From: Platanthera guangdongensis | Taxonomy: Eukaryota; Streptophyta; Magnoliopsida; Asparagales; Orchidaceae | Reading direction: 5' to 3' | NCBI GenBank assembly: GCA_039583875.1 | Contig: CM077163.1 | Coordinates: forward strand, 232,182,646 to 232,246,645 | Length of the DNA stretch: 64,000 bases | Made by a program: the position numbers and the translations under genes | Part shown: piece after piece, positions 54,417-64,000 of the stretch | Layout: every line of letters starts with the position of its first letter | Numbering within the stretch: the first letter of the stretch is position 1 | Notes under the pieces: model-generated | Seen by the model: the letters and a program-made list of their open reading frames with translations, nothing else | What the model was told of the DNA's origin: nothing | Database searches by the model: none

Positions 54417-55802
54417 TCAGTACGGCTCCCAGCGCCATTTCCCTTGCTCCCAGCGCCACTTGCCTCGGTCCCGCAGCTTGGTCCGGGGAGGCGCCTGCGG
54501 GTTGAAGTAGGACGACAGAACGCTGCATCCCAGGTCAACCCGGCGAGACAGATCCCGGATCCTCTCAATGCATCTCTCAGGTGAGGACCCGGCGGTAGCT
54601 CCCCCGGGCCGGTCCATCTCGCCTAGAAGGAAGTCTCGCTCTAGGGACTCCAGCCTTTTCTCCACTGACTGGCGAAACTCTCTGGCCGCAAGGTCGCGGA
54701 CCCGTTCTCGCCGGATGAGTTTCGACAGAATGGCGGCAACCTTCTTCCCCCGTCTTTTCGCGCTCCCGGCACCGTCAGGATCTCCTCCATCTCGTCAGAT
54801 GAAGGGAAGGGAGAGCTCTCGCCGTCTTCTCCCTCTCTTTCTTCTTCTTCTTCTTCTTCTTCTTCTTCCTCTACCTCAGCGCCAGGCCGCGAATCCATGT
54901 CCCCTGTCAAAAGAAGCCCCATTTTAGCGGAAGCTGAAGAATAGCAGCGATAAAATTGCCGTGTACCTTCAGAGTGACGAGGCCCCCCGGTCGACGGCAG
55001 GCGAGAAGGCCCAGCCCCCCCCCCCCCCCCCCCCCTCAGCCCCAAAGAGGAGGTGGATTGGCTTTCCTTTGCCGGGGGGGGGGGGGGGGGGGGGTAGACT
55101 TTGCGGATGGTGATCCCGGCCTGATCGAGAGCGGGGAGGCGGGTCTCCTCAGCCGCTGGAGGACTAACGTCTAGCGGTGGCGCAGGGATCTCGGCACTTT
55201 TTCCTCTCGCCGATAGGGAGGAGTCAACCGCATGGGCAGGCTGATTCGCAGTTCTCGCCCCACCACCCTGGGTGGCGAGATCAGAAGGTGCAGAAACCAA
55301 CGCTGCGAGAAATCAGGTCAGTATTTAAAAATACCAGGCGAAGCCAAGAAGGAAACCTTTACCGGCGGTGTTCGGGTCAGGTGGACGGAAAAGGCGCCTC
55401 GGGAACCTGTGGATGATCATCTTGATGGCTAGAGGGTGGATCCGAACATTCTCGCGGGGACGCGGCAGCGTCAGGAACCGTCTCCTGCGAGAGGTATCAA
55501 GTTAGACAATTGAGCAACTAGTTGTTAAGTAATTGGTATATCAAGCTTACCTTCCGCGGCGAGGTGCCGTCCGCGCAACTAGGGGTCGGGGTGGGCGGGC
55601 TCCTGTTCTCGCGGGATAGGTCCCGCTGAACCACCTTCGCCTTCTTCTTCTTCTTCTTAGGCAAAGAAGGCTCAGCAACTGACGGCTGTCTCGCTAGCCA
55701 TGGGGCGACAAGGGCACTGTTAGCCCTAGCTCGCGCCTGCGCCGCGTTGATGCGGTCCTGCAGATCCTGCGGAAGAGGTTTATCGGCACGCTTGGAAGGC
55801 AT
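54417..55802 (-). pseudogene. Antisense gene B of the Tat element: four-exon gene with two one-base lesions
   Basis: The start is ATG 55802 (MPSKRADKPLPQDLQDR), the first ATG after a TATA box. Predicted exons: 55802-55551, 55484-55363, 55302-54967 and 54903-54417. Introns of 66, 60 and 63 bp have GTAAGC, GTAAAG and GTACAC donors and TCGCAG, TCGCAG and TGACAG acceptors. The frame is continuous except for an apparent extra base near 55389 in exon 2 and a missing base near 54780 in exon 4. The protein starts with a Lys-rich stretch (KKKKKK). It then has Pro/Gly-rich and Glu-rich segments, and ends in a helical region (LIRRERVRDLAAREFRQSVE, EKRLESLERDFLLGEM). No family is recognised. A DNA- or RNA-binding accessory role is only a guess. 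Confidence 0.6.
55013..55095. repeat. Facing poly(C) and poly(G) tracts
   Basis: A C run of about 20 (from about 55014) and a G run of about 21 (from about 55074) lie within exon 3 of antisense gene B, some 40 bp apart. They are complementary and could pair as a hairpin. Lengths may be misassembled. Confidence 0.75.
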
Positions 55803-55874
55803 AGCGAGAGAGGGCGAGAGCTCAGAAGGAGAATGACGGCTCGAGGAAAGTGTTATGACCGTCTATCGGCACTC

Positions 55875-55884
55875 ATATTTATAG
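55875..55884 (-). promoter_or_regulatory. TATA box of antisense gene B
   Basis: The minus strand reads CTATAAATAT 73-82 bases upstream of ATG 55802, with no intervening ATG. Confidence 0.6.
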
Positions 55885-55981
55885 ACACCGTACGGACCCA
55901 CCGAAAGATTCCCTGATGTTGACACGTGCTCAGCGAATATTTTTGGGATTGGACATGTCTTTTCGAGCGCGGTGCTAGCTC

Positions 55982-55998
55982 AAAAAGAGCGGGGATTG
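55982..55998 (+). other. Polypurine tract
   Basis: AAAAAGAGCGGGGATTG directly precedes the 3' LTR. The deleted relative has the same AAAAGAGCGGGGATTG before its 3' LTR at 31906. Confidence 0.75.
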
Positions 55999-56686
55999 TG
56001 TACAACCCCATATTCGCTGAGCCAGACCAGGAGGCACAATGGATCAACGGTTGGGTTAGCCGAAGTGTTCCCGCCCATAAGGAAGATCTCGCCCGAAGAA
56101 GGCGGGACGATTGCGCCGATTGTTGAACGAGGAACCGTAGGCCAAGATCGTCGAGCGCGGACCTGCGCGGGAGCGCTTGCGCCCGAACCAAGCTCCTATC
56201 TCAAAGAGTTCTCGCATAAGCCAGGCGAGAACGTTCGCGCCACGCCCTGGGCCGAAAGGTCTCGGCACCAGCTCTCGCCGAGTGGGGCCCAGGGTCTTTG
56301 GAAGAATGTCCTAATTGCCCTCAGGAGAAATTACTTCAGTACCCTCAGAAAAACAGCGGGATTTGGCTATTGGCAGATCAACCAGGGGCTTTTCAGTAAA
56401 TTCAGGACATCAAAATGCTATAAATAGACCCATAAGGGCTCCTTAGAAAGCAAGCTATCATTGTCTCCGGAATTCTAGTGCTTTCTGAGGAGCTCCTAGC
56501 CCAGTTTTGGCTTTGGAGGGGAAGCTCTCAGAGATCTTCCGGTGTGAGGTGGGACCTCCCTGCTGAGGCTTTTGGGTCAGTCTTAGGTCCTTAGAATCCA
56601 GTCAAGGGGTGAGACTTGAGAGAAGTAGGTTTTGGCTGCACCCCTTTTTCTTCGAACTTCAGTTGGGGTCAAATTTGGCTTCAACA
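55999..56686 (+). repeat. 3' LTR of the full-length Tat element
   Basis: 688 bp, partner of 42401-43088. Differences cluster in the first 170 bp. Confidence 0.95.
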
Positions 56687-57550
56687 TCTGCATTCATGGA
56701 GGCCAATGTTGGGTGGATCTGAAGGATATACTTGTAGGGGGAGGAAATATTTTTCTCCCCCCCCGGCCCCTTTGAGGAGTCGCCCAGGTCCCAGCTCGCC
56801 AGGCCCCTGCTCGTCCGGCCTCAGCTCCCATAGCAGCCAGCTCGCCTGGCAGCCTGCTCGCCCGGCCCCAGCTCGCGCTGCCCCAGCTCGCCCGACCCCA
56901 GCTCGACCGGCCCCAGCTCGCCCGACCCCTGCTCGCCCGACCTCAGCTCACCTAGCAGTCATCTCGCCTGACAGCCAGCTCACCCGACCCCAGCTCGCCT
57001 AGCAGCCAGCTCGCCCGGCCCCAGCTCACCCGGGTTTAGCTCACCTAGCAGTCAGCTCGCCTAGCAGCCAGTTCGCCCGACCCCAGCTCGCCCGGCCTAG
57101 TGCTCGCCCAGCCTCGCTCGCCCGGCTTGAGGGCTTGCCCATTTTTCCCCTGGTGGGTTGCGAATAGTTGTTCAAAACAGCGGGATTTGGCTGTTGGCAG
57201 GCCAACCCGGGGGCAGTTCAGTAATTTTGCGACGGCGGAGATTGGTTATTTGCAGACCATTTCCAGAAAACTATAAATAGACCCTTAGGGTGCCTTGGAG
57301 AGCATTGCTTTCTAGCCACTTAAATCTCTCTGCTTTCTTCCTCCAAGACACCTAGCTCAAGCATTGGTTAGGGAGGGGGAGACCTCAAAGGTCTTCCGGG
57401 TGTGAGGTGGGACCTCCACGCTAGAGCCGAGGGTCTGTTCCTAGTTTCCTGAGCCTTTGGTCTGTGACATTCGTCTGAGTGTAGTAAGTGTGAGGTCACC
57501 CCTTTTTAGGGACCCCGAACTCCACAGAGACCGATTTCTCAGTTTCAACA
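56687..57550 (+). repeat. Right part of the interrupted Tat solo LTR
   Basis: It continues the LTR begun at 42317 (GCATTCATGGAGGCCAAT onward) and ends CTCAGTTTCAACA. No primer site follows, so it is a solo LTR. TGCAC (42312-42316) and TACAC (57551-57555) may be its target duplication with one mismatch. About 56780-57130 is a minisatellite of AGCTCGCCCGACCCC-type units of about 15 bp, and a CTATAAATAG box follows near 57270. Confidence 0.85.
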
Positions 57551-57721
57551 TACACACATAAGAACAAATGTGCTCGCGCAGACCCGCACGAACGACGGGC
57601 ACCCCCAGCACAAGCAACCCTGGGTGTAAGCAAGTGTCTGCCCCGCGCACGCCTATACGTGCAGCCTCGTGCACTCTCACGCGGGAGGCCCCCGATCATG
57701 CGCGCACGTACGGTACACCCC
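57551..57721. other. GC-rich flank
   Basis: A short GC-rich stretch rich in CGCGCACG-type motifs between the solo LTR and the next LTR-like copy. No gene is seen. Confidence 0.4.
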
Positions 57722-58460
57722 TGTCACATCCCGCATTTTCTCCGAATTTAAGTGTATGTCATAGTAAGAGAAAACACATGTCGTGATGCCGCGTCATGCA
57801 GTGGATAATTGCAGACGCTCAGACAAGACTCCAACTCTATATTTTATATGAAATTCATAAGTATTTATGAAAAAAATCCAGTTAAGTTTAATTAATTGGT
57901 CGTATCCCTCGGCTCAGTGGATCACTAGTTCCATAAGTAAAGATATAATTATACGCTGCAGAAAAATAGTTTATTTACAATGGTTAACACCCTACATGAG
58001 CATAAGTATCCCAAATGACAACTCATGAAATACAAATTAAAATATGGTGACATTAGCTTTAAAAGATGACATGAATGTGGTAATAGAAATAATATTTTTA
58101 TACTTTTAAAATATCTAACATGCAATCTATCATAAAACCTCCCAAAGAGCAAGTAGGAACCAATAAATCCTACAAAAGTGACTTGGCAGCTAGTAAGTAC
58201 TTAACATTAAACAAAATCATGTGGGCGTCAACAACCTGACACGAATCCACCAAAACAATGTATGTCTGAACTAAAGGAAAAGTAAACAACAAGTACCTCA
58301 CAACCGGTGAGGAATAGACAGCTGTAGAACACCAGCCTAAATCCAAAACTCTTAGCCGTTAACGGGCTACTGCTCTAATCCTGAGACATTCACAAGAAAA
58401 GAATACCTCAAAAAATATATACAAGTGGTGATAAGAAGGTCAGAAAAAGCAATAAATAAG
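57722..58460 (+). repeat. LTR-like copy, plus orientation
   Basis: It starts TGTCACATCCCGCATTTTC, the kind of start common to plant Ty3/Gypsy LTRs. It is homologous in inverted orientation to about 63200-63994 (shared GTATCCCTCGG, GTGGATCA, CCTGAG.CATTCA.AAGAA blocks). The right edge is not defined. Confidence 0.6.
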
Positions 58461-59099
58461 GAGGCAAAAGGGTTACCAACCCCAAATCCAAGATTAGCTG
58501 ACAAAATCTCAAACAAATTAAGAAATAAAAATCGTGGTAAACGATAAAATTACCAAGTCCAAGGGTAAGGTACTTGCACCATGTGCAATAAAGAATTAAA
58601 CTTCATAAGATGCATATACAAGTAAGTATATAAATGTAAGAAATAGGTCGACTCAATATTAGTGAGTAAACTCACTGGCATAATCTGGTACCTGTGGGTG
58701 GGGGGAGGGGAGACACCTCCGCCAACACACCCACAATAAAACTTCACAAGGGCCCAAGGAAAGGAGGACTTATATCTTAACACTCCCAAACCGGGGAAAA
58801 ACTGGCACCTGTGGGGGGAGACACCTCCACCAGCACACACACAGTCATAAACCCATCAGGAGTCAAAAGATATGCCAAAATACCGGCAATCATAGACAAG
58901 ACACAGAAAACCTCATAACCAAACATTGGACTTCTCCCACAATAAATGCAGGAATAAATCCCCCCCCCCAAAAAAAAGAATTGACCTAAGACCAAACTTG
59001 ACATGAAAACAGTAGGCACTAGACTAATTTTATTTAGCAAAACTAGCCTACATGTGATAGACCATGAATCAGCAAAAATAAAACTAAATCCATAGAAAA
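58461..59099. other. Intergenic DNA with small duplication
   Basis: A block CACCTGTGGG...GGAGACACCTCC at about 58690 recurs at about 58807. No gene is seen. Confidence 0.45.
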
Positions 59100-59410
59100 G
59101 CGTCGAGTATACTCGACGCCGCATCGATTATACTCGACGCCGTGTCGAATGCAGTCTGGGCTCTCGACGCCAACCAGAAAACATGATGGGTTGAGTGTAT
59201 TCATCTTACTCAACGCCGCGTTGAGTGTATAACACTCACTCAATGCTTTTATACTTAGATAGAATTTTACATGATGACGTTGAGTGTATTCAACACACTC
59301 AACGTCACGTTGAGTGTATTAAGCACACTCAACGCTTTTAACTTAGAATTTAAATTTTAACCGATGGGGTTGAGTGTATTCAACACACTCAACGCCGCAT
59401 TGAGTGCAAG
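59100..59410. repeat. Cluster of short palindromes
   Basis: 59100-59119 is a perfect 20-bp palindrome, GCGTCGAGTATACTCGACGC. Related arms (ACTCAACGCC.CGTTGAGT and TTGAGTGTATTCAACACACT) recur at least five times, so the region is dense in potential cruciforms. It interrupts the protease of the neighbouring Gypsy fragment. Confidence 0.8.
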
Positions 59411-60583
59411 GCCCTAGCCATAAACGAGTGGGTAGCACCAGAATCAAAGAGAACACGTGTCCAACGGTTCTTTACTTCAAATTTCCCTATAAAAACACTT
59501 TCATAACTAATCGAAACTACAACTACGAGCTAAACAGAAACAAAACCAGTTAGAAACTCACCTAAATCACTTGGGTAGATGTCCGGGCTTCCTCTAGAGA
59601 CACCATGTTCAGCTTTCCCTTTCCCTTGTCCAATCGTTGCGGCGGTGTCAAAGCTTGTAGTGGAACTGGCTGCAGCGTGGGCTGAAGCTGGGGGCAATTT
59701 GGCTTCAGGTGACCTTTCTATCCACACTGGTAGCACACTCTATCCTTGCTCCAACAATGGGCAGTATTGTGCCCCCTTTTCTTGCATAGGGTACACACCA
59801 GATCTCCTCTGGGAGCGCCCTGAATAGCATGAACATGCTCCTTCTCATGTGCTCCTATTCTTTTGAAACATTTCTCGAACAGGTGGCCTGGTCGGCCATA
59901 GAAACTGCATATCTCCTTGCTTCTCTTTCTCGAAGCAGAACCCGATCCTTGGGTTTCTTTCCCTCGTCAGACTTCCTCTTTTCTTTTCTCAGCTGCATTC
60001 CTCGGTTCTTGGCATTGTCGATCACCTCGACCTTTAGAGCAGCTTCCACAACTTCTGCATAACTTTCAGATCCATACGCACTAGCCAGCTGCTGGATATC
60101 ATTTTAAAGACCACCCAAAAAAACATTTAACTTGGCTAGACTCTGAGGATACCATGTCAGGGGCAAACCGGACCATCTTACTAAATTTTACCTCATACTC
60201 ACTCACCGTGAGCTGCTTCTGCTTCAGGTGCAGAAAATTATTCATCAAGCAGTCCTGCTCGACTGATGGTAGAAACTTTCTCAGCAATAGCTCCTTGAAG
60301 GCTTTCCATGAACATCCATCCTTCAAGTTTTCCTTTTCTCCCAGCCATCAATTCTTTGCAAGTCCCTTGAGCTGATAAGCAGCCACCATCACTCTCTGGT
60401 CGACAGAAACTCCGCAGAGTAAGAGAACATCTCCTCGATAGCTATAATCCAGTTGTCCAATGCCATGAAGTCCTTCCTACCATCATAGGTAGGGGGTCCC
60501 AGTCGCTGGAAGTGCGAAATAAAGTTCATCTCTGGTGATAGCATAGTCGGGGGCACCAGAGGAGCAGGAATAGCCTGACCCAC
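59399..60583 (-). pseudogene. Ty3/Gypsy gag and start of protease, decayed
   Basis: The minus strand reads, from 60583 down, FISHFQRLGPPTYDGRKDFM and a WIIAIEEMF-like block. WKAFKELLLRKFLPSVEQD and LKQKQLTVSEYEVKFSKMVR follow (Retrotrans_gag). Two knuckles come next, one as GRPGHLFEKCFKR and one as CYQCG, a stop, then KGHLKPNCP. Protease follows with LFDSGATHSFMARA near 59440. Stops and frameshifts occur throughout. The N-terminus is cut at 60583 by an LTR-like start and the protease ends in the palindrome cluster. The knuckle and DSGATHSF motifs fit the Tekay/Del side of Ty3/Gypsy. Confidence 0.8.
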
Positions 60584-61380
60584 TGTAATGCCCCGGATTT
60601 TCCAACAATTATTTAATCTTCTTGGTGACGTCATAATAACATAAGGGCGTTGTGTTAACGCGGAATTAACGGCGCATCGCCGTAGTGCGTTTTCGCGTCT
60701 GTTCGGTCGAGTCGGCCAAATTCTTGAATTCTTGTCGAAATTGCATAAGTTTGCGTTACGAAATTAAGTTAATTAATTTTTTTTGACTTGCTTGTCAAGT
60801 TTCGTCGCGATCTGAGCATGTTTGGGGCTTCGATGAATTTCCAAAGTTTTGTACAACTAACATTCACCGTAAACTTTAGAAATTAATATCTCGAGAACGG
60901 CGCGTCGGATTTTGGTTTTGTCTTCGCCGTTAGTTTCGTAGCATCGGTATTTGCCTATGGACCAAATTTCGTAGGATTCGGCACTCGTTTGGCCCTCCGT
61001 AATGATATAGTATTTATAATGTATTATTATTATATTAAAACACTATTAAAAATGAAATTTACTATTCATCATTAAAGTTTAATGGGGTAGATTTGCAAAT
61101 TTCACTATTTATGAGGACAAAATTCCATGTTCATGCTATTATTATTCGAAAAGAAATACTCTTCATCTATTCATTATTCGAAAAATCCTTCCATTTCGCG
61201 AAATTCACTATTCATTTCTCCAAAAGAAATTATGCCTTTCAAAAAATACACTGTTCACTTTGTTTATTTCTCGAAAAGAAATTCTGCCTTTCACGAAATC
61301 ATCTGCTCTTCTCGCGTAATCCATCTGCTCCTCTCGCGAAATCAACTCTTTCCTTTCCTAACTTATTATCTTTAGTCTTT

Positions 61381-61412
<32 letters not shown>

Positions 61413-61600
61413 TATATATAAGTAGATGCATATTCATGAACTCCAAAAGACTGACCCAATGCAGAGCGGCGAAAGCTAGCAACGACTCCTTTTGTTCATG
61501 AACTTTCGGCTGCGATTCCGGGAGCCTCGGTGGACGAAATCTTCAACGGAGCATAAATTCGGAAAGCTCTCGACGAGAGCTACGCGTGTGTGGTATGTAA
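60584..61600 (+). repeat. LTR-like sequence, right edge undefined
   Basis: It begins TGTAATGCCCCGGATTTTCC, a typical Gypsy LTR start, in orientation opposite to the adjacent gag. An AT microsatellite with TATA potential lies at about 61395-61420. No second copy or primer site is seen. Confidence 0.45.
61378..61421 (+). repeat. TTA/TA microsatellite
   Basis: A run of TTATTA units passes into about twelve TA units. Confidence 0.95.
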
Positions 61601-63199
61601 TTCCTGTTTCAGGGACTTTTTCACGCGAGGTTTTTCGGCCCTAACCGCTGTTTGACCGATTTTCTGTAGATTTTGCTTCATCGTGCCTTCTTTTGGACCG
61701 ATCTACGACGTGAAGTATTTCGGAGGACGATTTCGGGCGAAATCGAGACAAATGGTGTTTCGTTCGCTTTTCGCTTTTCTCGTTCTCAACTCCGATTGTA
61801 GCTTACTAGTAGGAATTGTTAGGATATTTTATATCTATAGTTCGTTAATTTTTTCCTGTGTGTCGTGTATGTCCGAATCCATCGAGTCGTTATAGTAAAA
61901 TTGATCGGGTGTCGTGTCTTGTGATACACTTGTTCAAATTCATCAAGTATGCCCAATTTCGTCGAGTATGTTAAATTTTTGTCAAGTGGATTGCCTATAC
62001 CATTTGTCCCTAGAAATCATCGTTGTGAAAGCCTTGGATTCTTGCCGGGCTAATTGCGTCGTCGTGACATTTTATTCACTGTGTCAACATAATCGTCGCG
62101 TTATTATGTTCTACGCCACGAAACCCTCATTGGAGAGTTAGCCCCCTCTTTTTGGTCGATTATTGCGATGTGTCAGTCCGTAAAAATCATGAGTTCATCC
62201 GACGGCCCCTTCATGTCGTTGTCGCCACGTCAATGGAATCGTCGCGTCATTTGGACCAAGTTTTGTTGTCTTGTTTGATGTATGAGTATCGTATGACCCG
62301 TTGAAGTTTTGTTGGTTGGAATCCTTGTCGTCTTCCGACGGAGAACTCTACGTCGGAAGTTCTGCTGCCTTCTGTTGTGTCGTTTGTCGTAGTGACGTCT
62401 TGATCGTCGCGTCGCTTCGACTAAGTTAATTCCTCCGCTTGATTTTAAGTGTCGCTTTGACCAAGTTAACCTATTTGCTCGATGGTAAGTGTCGTTTTGA
62501 CCATATTTATCACTTTGTTTGCTGAAAGTGTCGTTTGTATTGTTTGAATGTAGTTTGTCGGAGGCCTCGCCCCTTTCCGTTGTTTTTACTCGATGAAACC
62601 CTTGTTGTCATCCGTCGTTGCATTTGTGTCAGTGTCGTTTGGATCGTCGTGGCGATTTGAGCTAGTGTCCTCTTATGATCCCTGTTTTAGTCGTAAGCGT
62701 CGTTAGTTGATTCGTTTATGTTGTTTGACTTAAAAAATATTGTGGATATGGCCTTGGAGTTCTGCCAGACAAATTTGTGTCTTTGTGTCGATCGTATGCT
62801 ACGTTCTGGTTTTAGTCCTTATTAACAGCGTTGTGCGCACTTAGTTGTACGCGTTGTGGACCTTCTCCTCGACACAGTGCCTTGTTTGTTGGGCTATGCG
62901 CGTTGGGATAAATCCCTCGGTATAGTGCCTCTTCTGTTTGTGGATCATACACTCAGGCCCTATGTTTATACTGATGGTTCGTGTTGGACTAAGAGCCACA
63001 ACATCAGTGACATATTTGCCCAGTATTTTGATGTCATTTGGAGCTGATCAGTCTCTCTTAAATCTTGAATTGATATTTAAAAAGATGAAATATATATATA
63101 TATACACATATATATACATATGCATCTATTTCACTCCCGGTTGTGGGCTTGTTTACTTTGTGCAGTATAGTTAGTTCCTCTATGCCTTCTTGCTACTCG
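61601..63199. other. Unassigned DNA
   Basis: It contains repeated short motifs of the type AAGTGTCGTTTTGACCA around 62440-62530 and a TA-rich run at 63092-63120. There is no supported gene. Part may belong to the LTR-like sequences on either side. Confidence 0.4.
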
Positions 63200-63994
63200 A
63201 GATTTGTGTTCCCCTTTGGTTTTTATAGCACCATCTGTAACTTACTTCTGAGGTGTTCTTCTTTTGAATGCCTCAGGTTCAAAGTAGTTGCAGGTTTGGC
63301 AGTTGGAGCTTGAGTTTCTGGTGTTGCGGGTGGTTGCGGCCGTTCATTTTCACCTCCTGTTTGTGAGGTAGCTACCTTTTGTTTCAGATTAGATTGGTTT
63401 CCTATGGGTTCATGTCAGTTTGTTGACGCTCATAGTGTTACCTTCTTGCTAAGTTGTACTGCTGTTTCTTACTGTTAGTTTTATACTTGCTCTCTGAGAA
63501 GATTTTATGTTATGATGCATGTTAGTTATTTTTAACTATAAAAATTGCATTTTAGTTATTTTTAACTATAAGTGTTGCATTTTAGCGTAGTTTCATAACA
63601 TACTTTTAAAATGACAAACTACTATTTTAAAAGCTACAAAACTGTTTTCCTTATTTATAATAATTGTAGAAGTCACATCTTCATTGTTTTTTATGCTTAG
63701 TCGTTATTCTTACTTAGGATAACAAATTGAAACAAACTTAATAAATTTCCGCAGTGTAAATCTATACGTTCTCACTCGTGGACTAGTTGATCCACCATAC
63801 CGAGGGACACAGTTAGCAAACCTAATAATATAACTATGTTTTAAAATATAATTCATAAGCCTTTTATAAAAATAAATGAAAGGACAGAGTTGCCTGAATG
63901 CATGCAGTTGTCCCCTGCACGGCGTGGTATCACGATCACGTATTTTCTCTCGCCCTGATAGTATATTAATACCGAGAAAATGCGGGTTGTAATA
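63200..63994 (-). repeat. LTR-like copy, minus orientation
   Basis: Read on the minus strand it begins near ACAACCCGCATTTTCTC and follows the same order of blocks as 57722-58460. It reaches the window edge, so its element cannot be completed. Confidence 0.6.
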
Positions 63995-64000
63995 GTTGGT

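Larger units (their letters stand above)
42401..56686 (+). mobile_element. Full-length 14.3-kb Tat-lineage Gypsy element with two antisense genes
   Basis: Two 688-bp LTRs enclose, in order, primer site, gag, protease, RT, RNase H, second RNase H, integrase (all plus strand), a tandem array of 115/108-bp units, two spliced minus-strand genes, and the polypurine tract AAAAAGAGCGGGGATTG. The second RNase H and the antisense genes mark the Tat lineage. It sits inside another LTR of the family, with target duplications TCTGT (42396-42400) and TCTGC (56687-56691), one mismatch. The gag frame change and the RT catalytic change argue that this copy cannot move on its own. Confidence 0.95.

Overview
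This window is plant nuclear DNA made almost entirely of transposable elements. The evidence is several Ty1/Copia and Ty3/Gypsy LTR retrotransposons with plant-type primer sites, a Tat-lineage Gypsy element with a second RNase H and long antisense genes, RTE-type LINE tails, MITE-like inverted repeats, and a fragment of plant mitochondrial atp9. I see no convincing single-copy host protein gene, no tRNA or rRNA, and nothing prokaryotic. A species cannot be named from this sequence.

Layout. 1-571 is unassigned flank. 577-5692 is a minus-strand Copia element (163-bp LTRs, perfect 5-bp duplication ATCTG, intact RT frame, broken elsewhere). 5698-7789 is AT-rich and unassigned. 7790 to about 9900 is a plus-strand Copia element whose gag is fused to RNase H by a deletion. 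10298-10637 is a 5'-truncated RTE LINE between perfect 19-bp duplications. About 11100-12560 is a probable nuclear copy of mitochondrial DNA that includes atp9. 12907-18180 is a heavily decayed minus-strand Copia element. 19735-21703 is a decayed minus-strand Gypsy (chromovirus-like) element. 24618-24889 is a second RTE tail. 25320-25973 is a solo LTR of the Tat family with TTTGG duplications. 28589-32952 is a Tat element that has lost protease to integrase but keeps both LTRs and a CTCAG duplication. 32985-34800 is a very diverged long-period triplication. 35460-36085 is the 3' end of a chromovirus. 37600-38400 holds one or two MITEs. 38560-40310 is minisatellite-rich. 40700-42300 is a decayed antisense retrotransposon gene. 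42317-57550 is a Tat solo LTR into which a 14.3-kb Tat element (42401-56686) has inserted. 57722-64000 holds two inverted LTR-like copies around a decayed minus-strand Gypsy gag-protease and a cluster of short palindromes.

The most interesting object is the 14.3-kb Tat element. On the sense strand it carries gag-pol: zinc knuckle, protease, RT, two RNase H modules and a DD35E integrase. A roughly 2.2-kb tandem array of 115-bp and 108-bp units follows. On the opposite strand, before the 3' LTR, are two further genes, each with its own TATA box and short GT-AG introns. Gene A (53845 to 51785) reads through three exons as an uninterrupted 637-codon frame containing a PF04195-like domain (putative gypsy type transposon family). 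Gene B (55802 to 54417) reads through four exons with two apparent one-base lesions. Introns on the antisense strand would not be removed from the sense genomic RNA, so retrotransposition would preserve them. The element's own RT carries YVDN in place of YVDD, and gag has a one-base frame change, so this copy is probably not autonomous.
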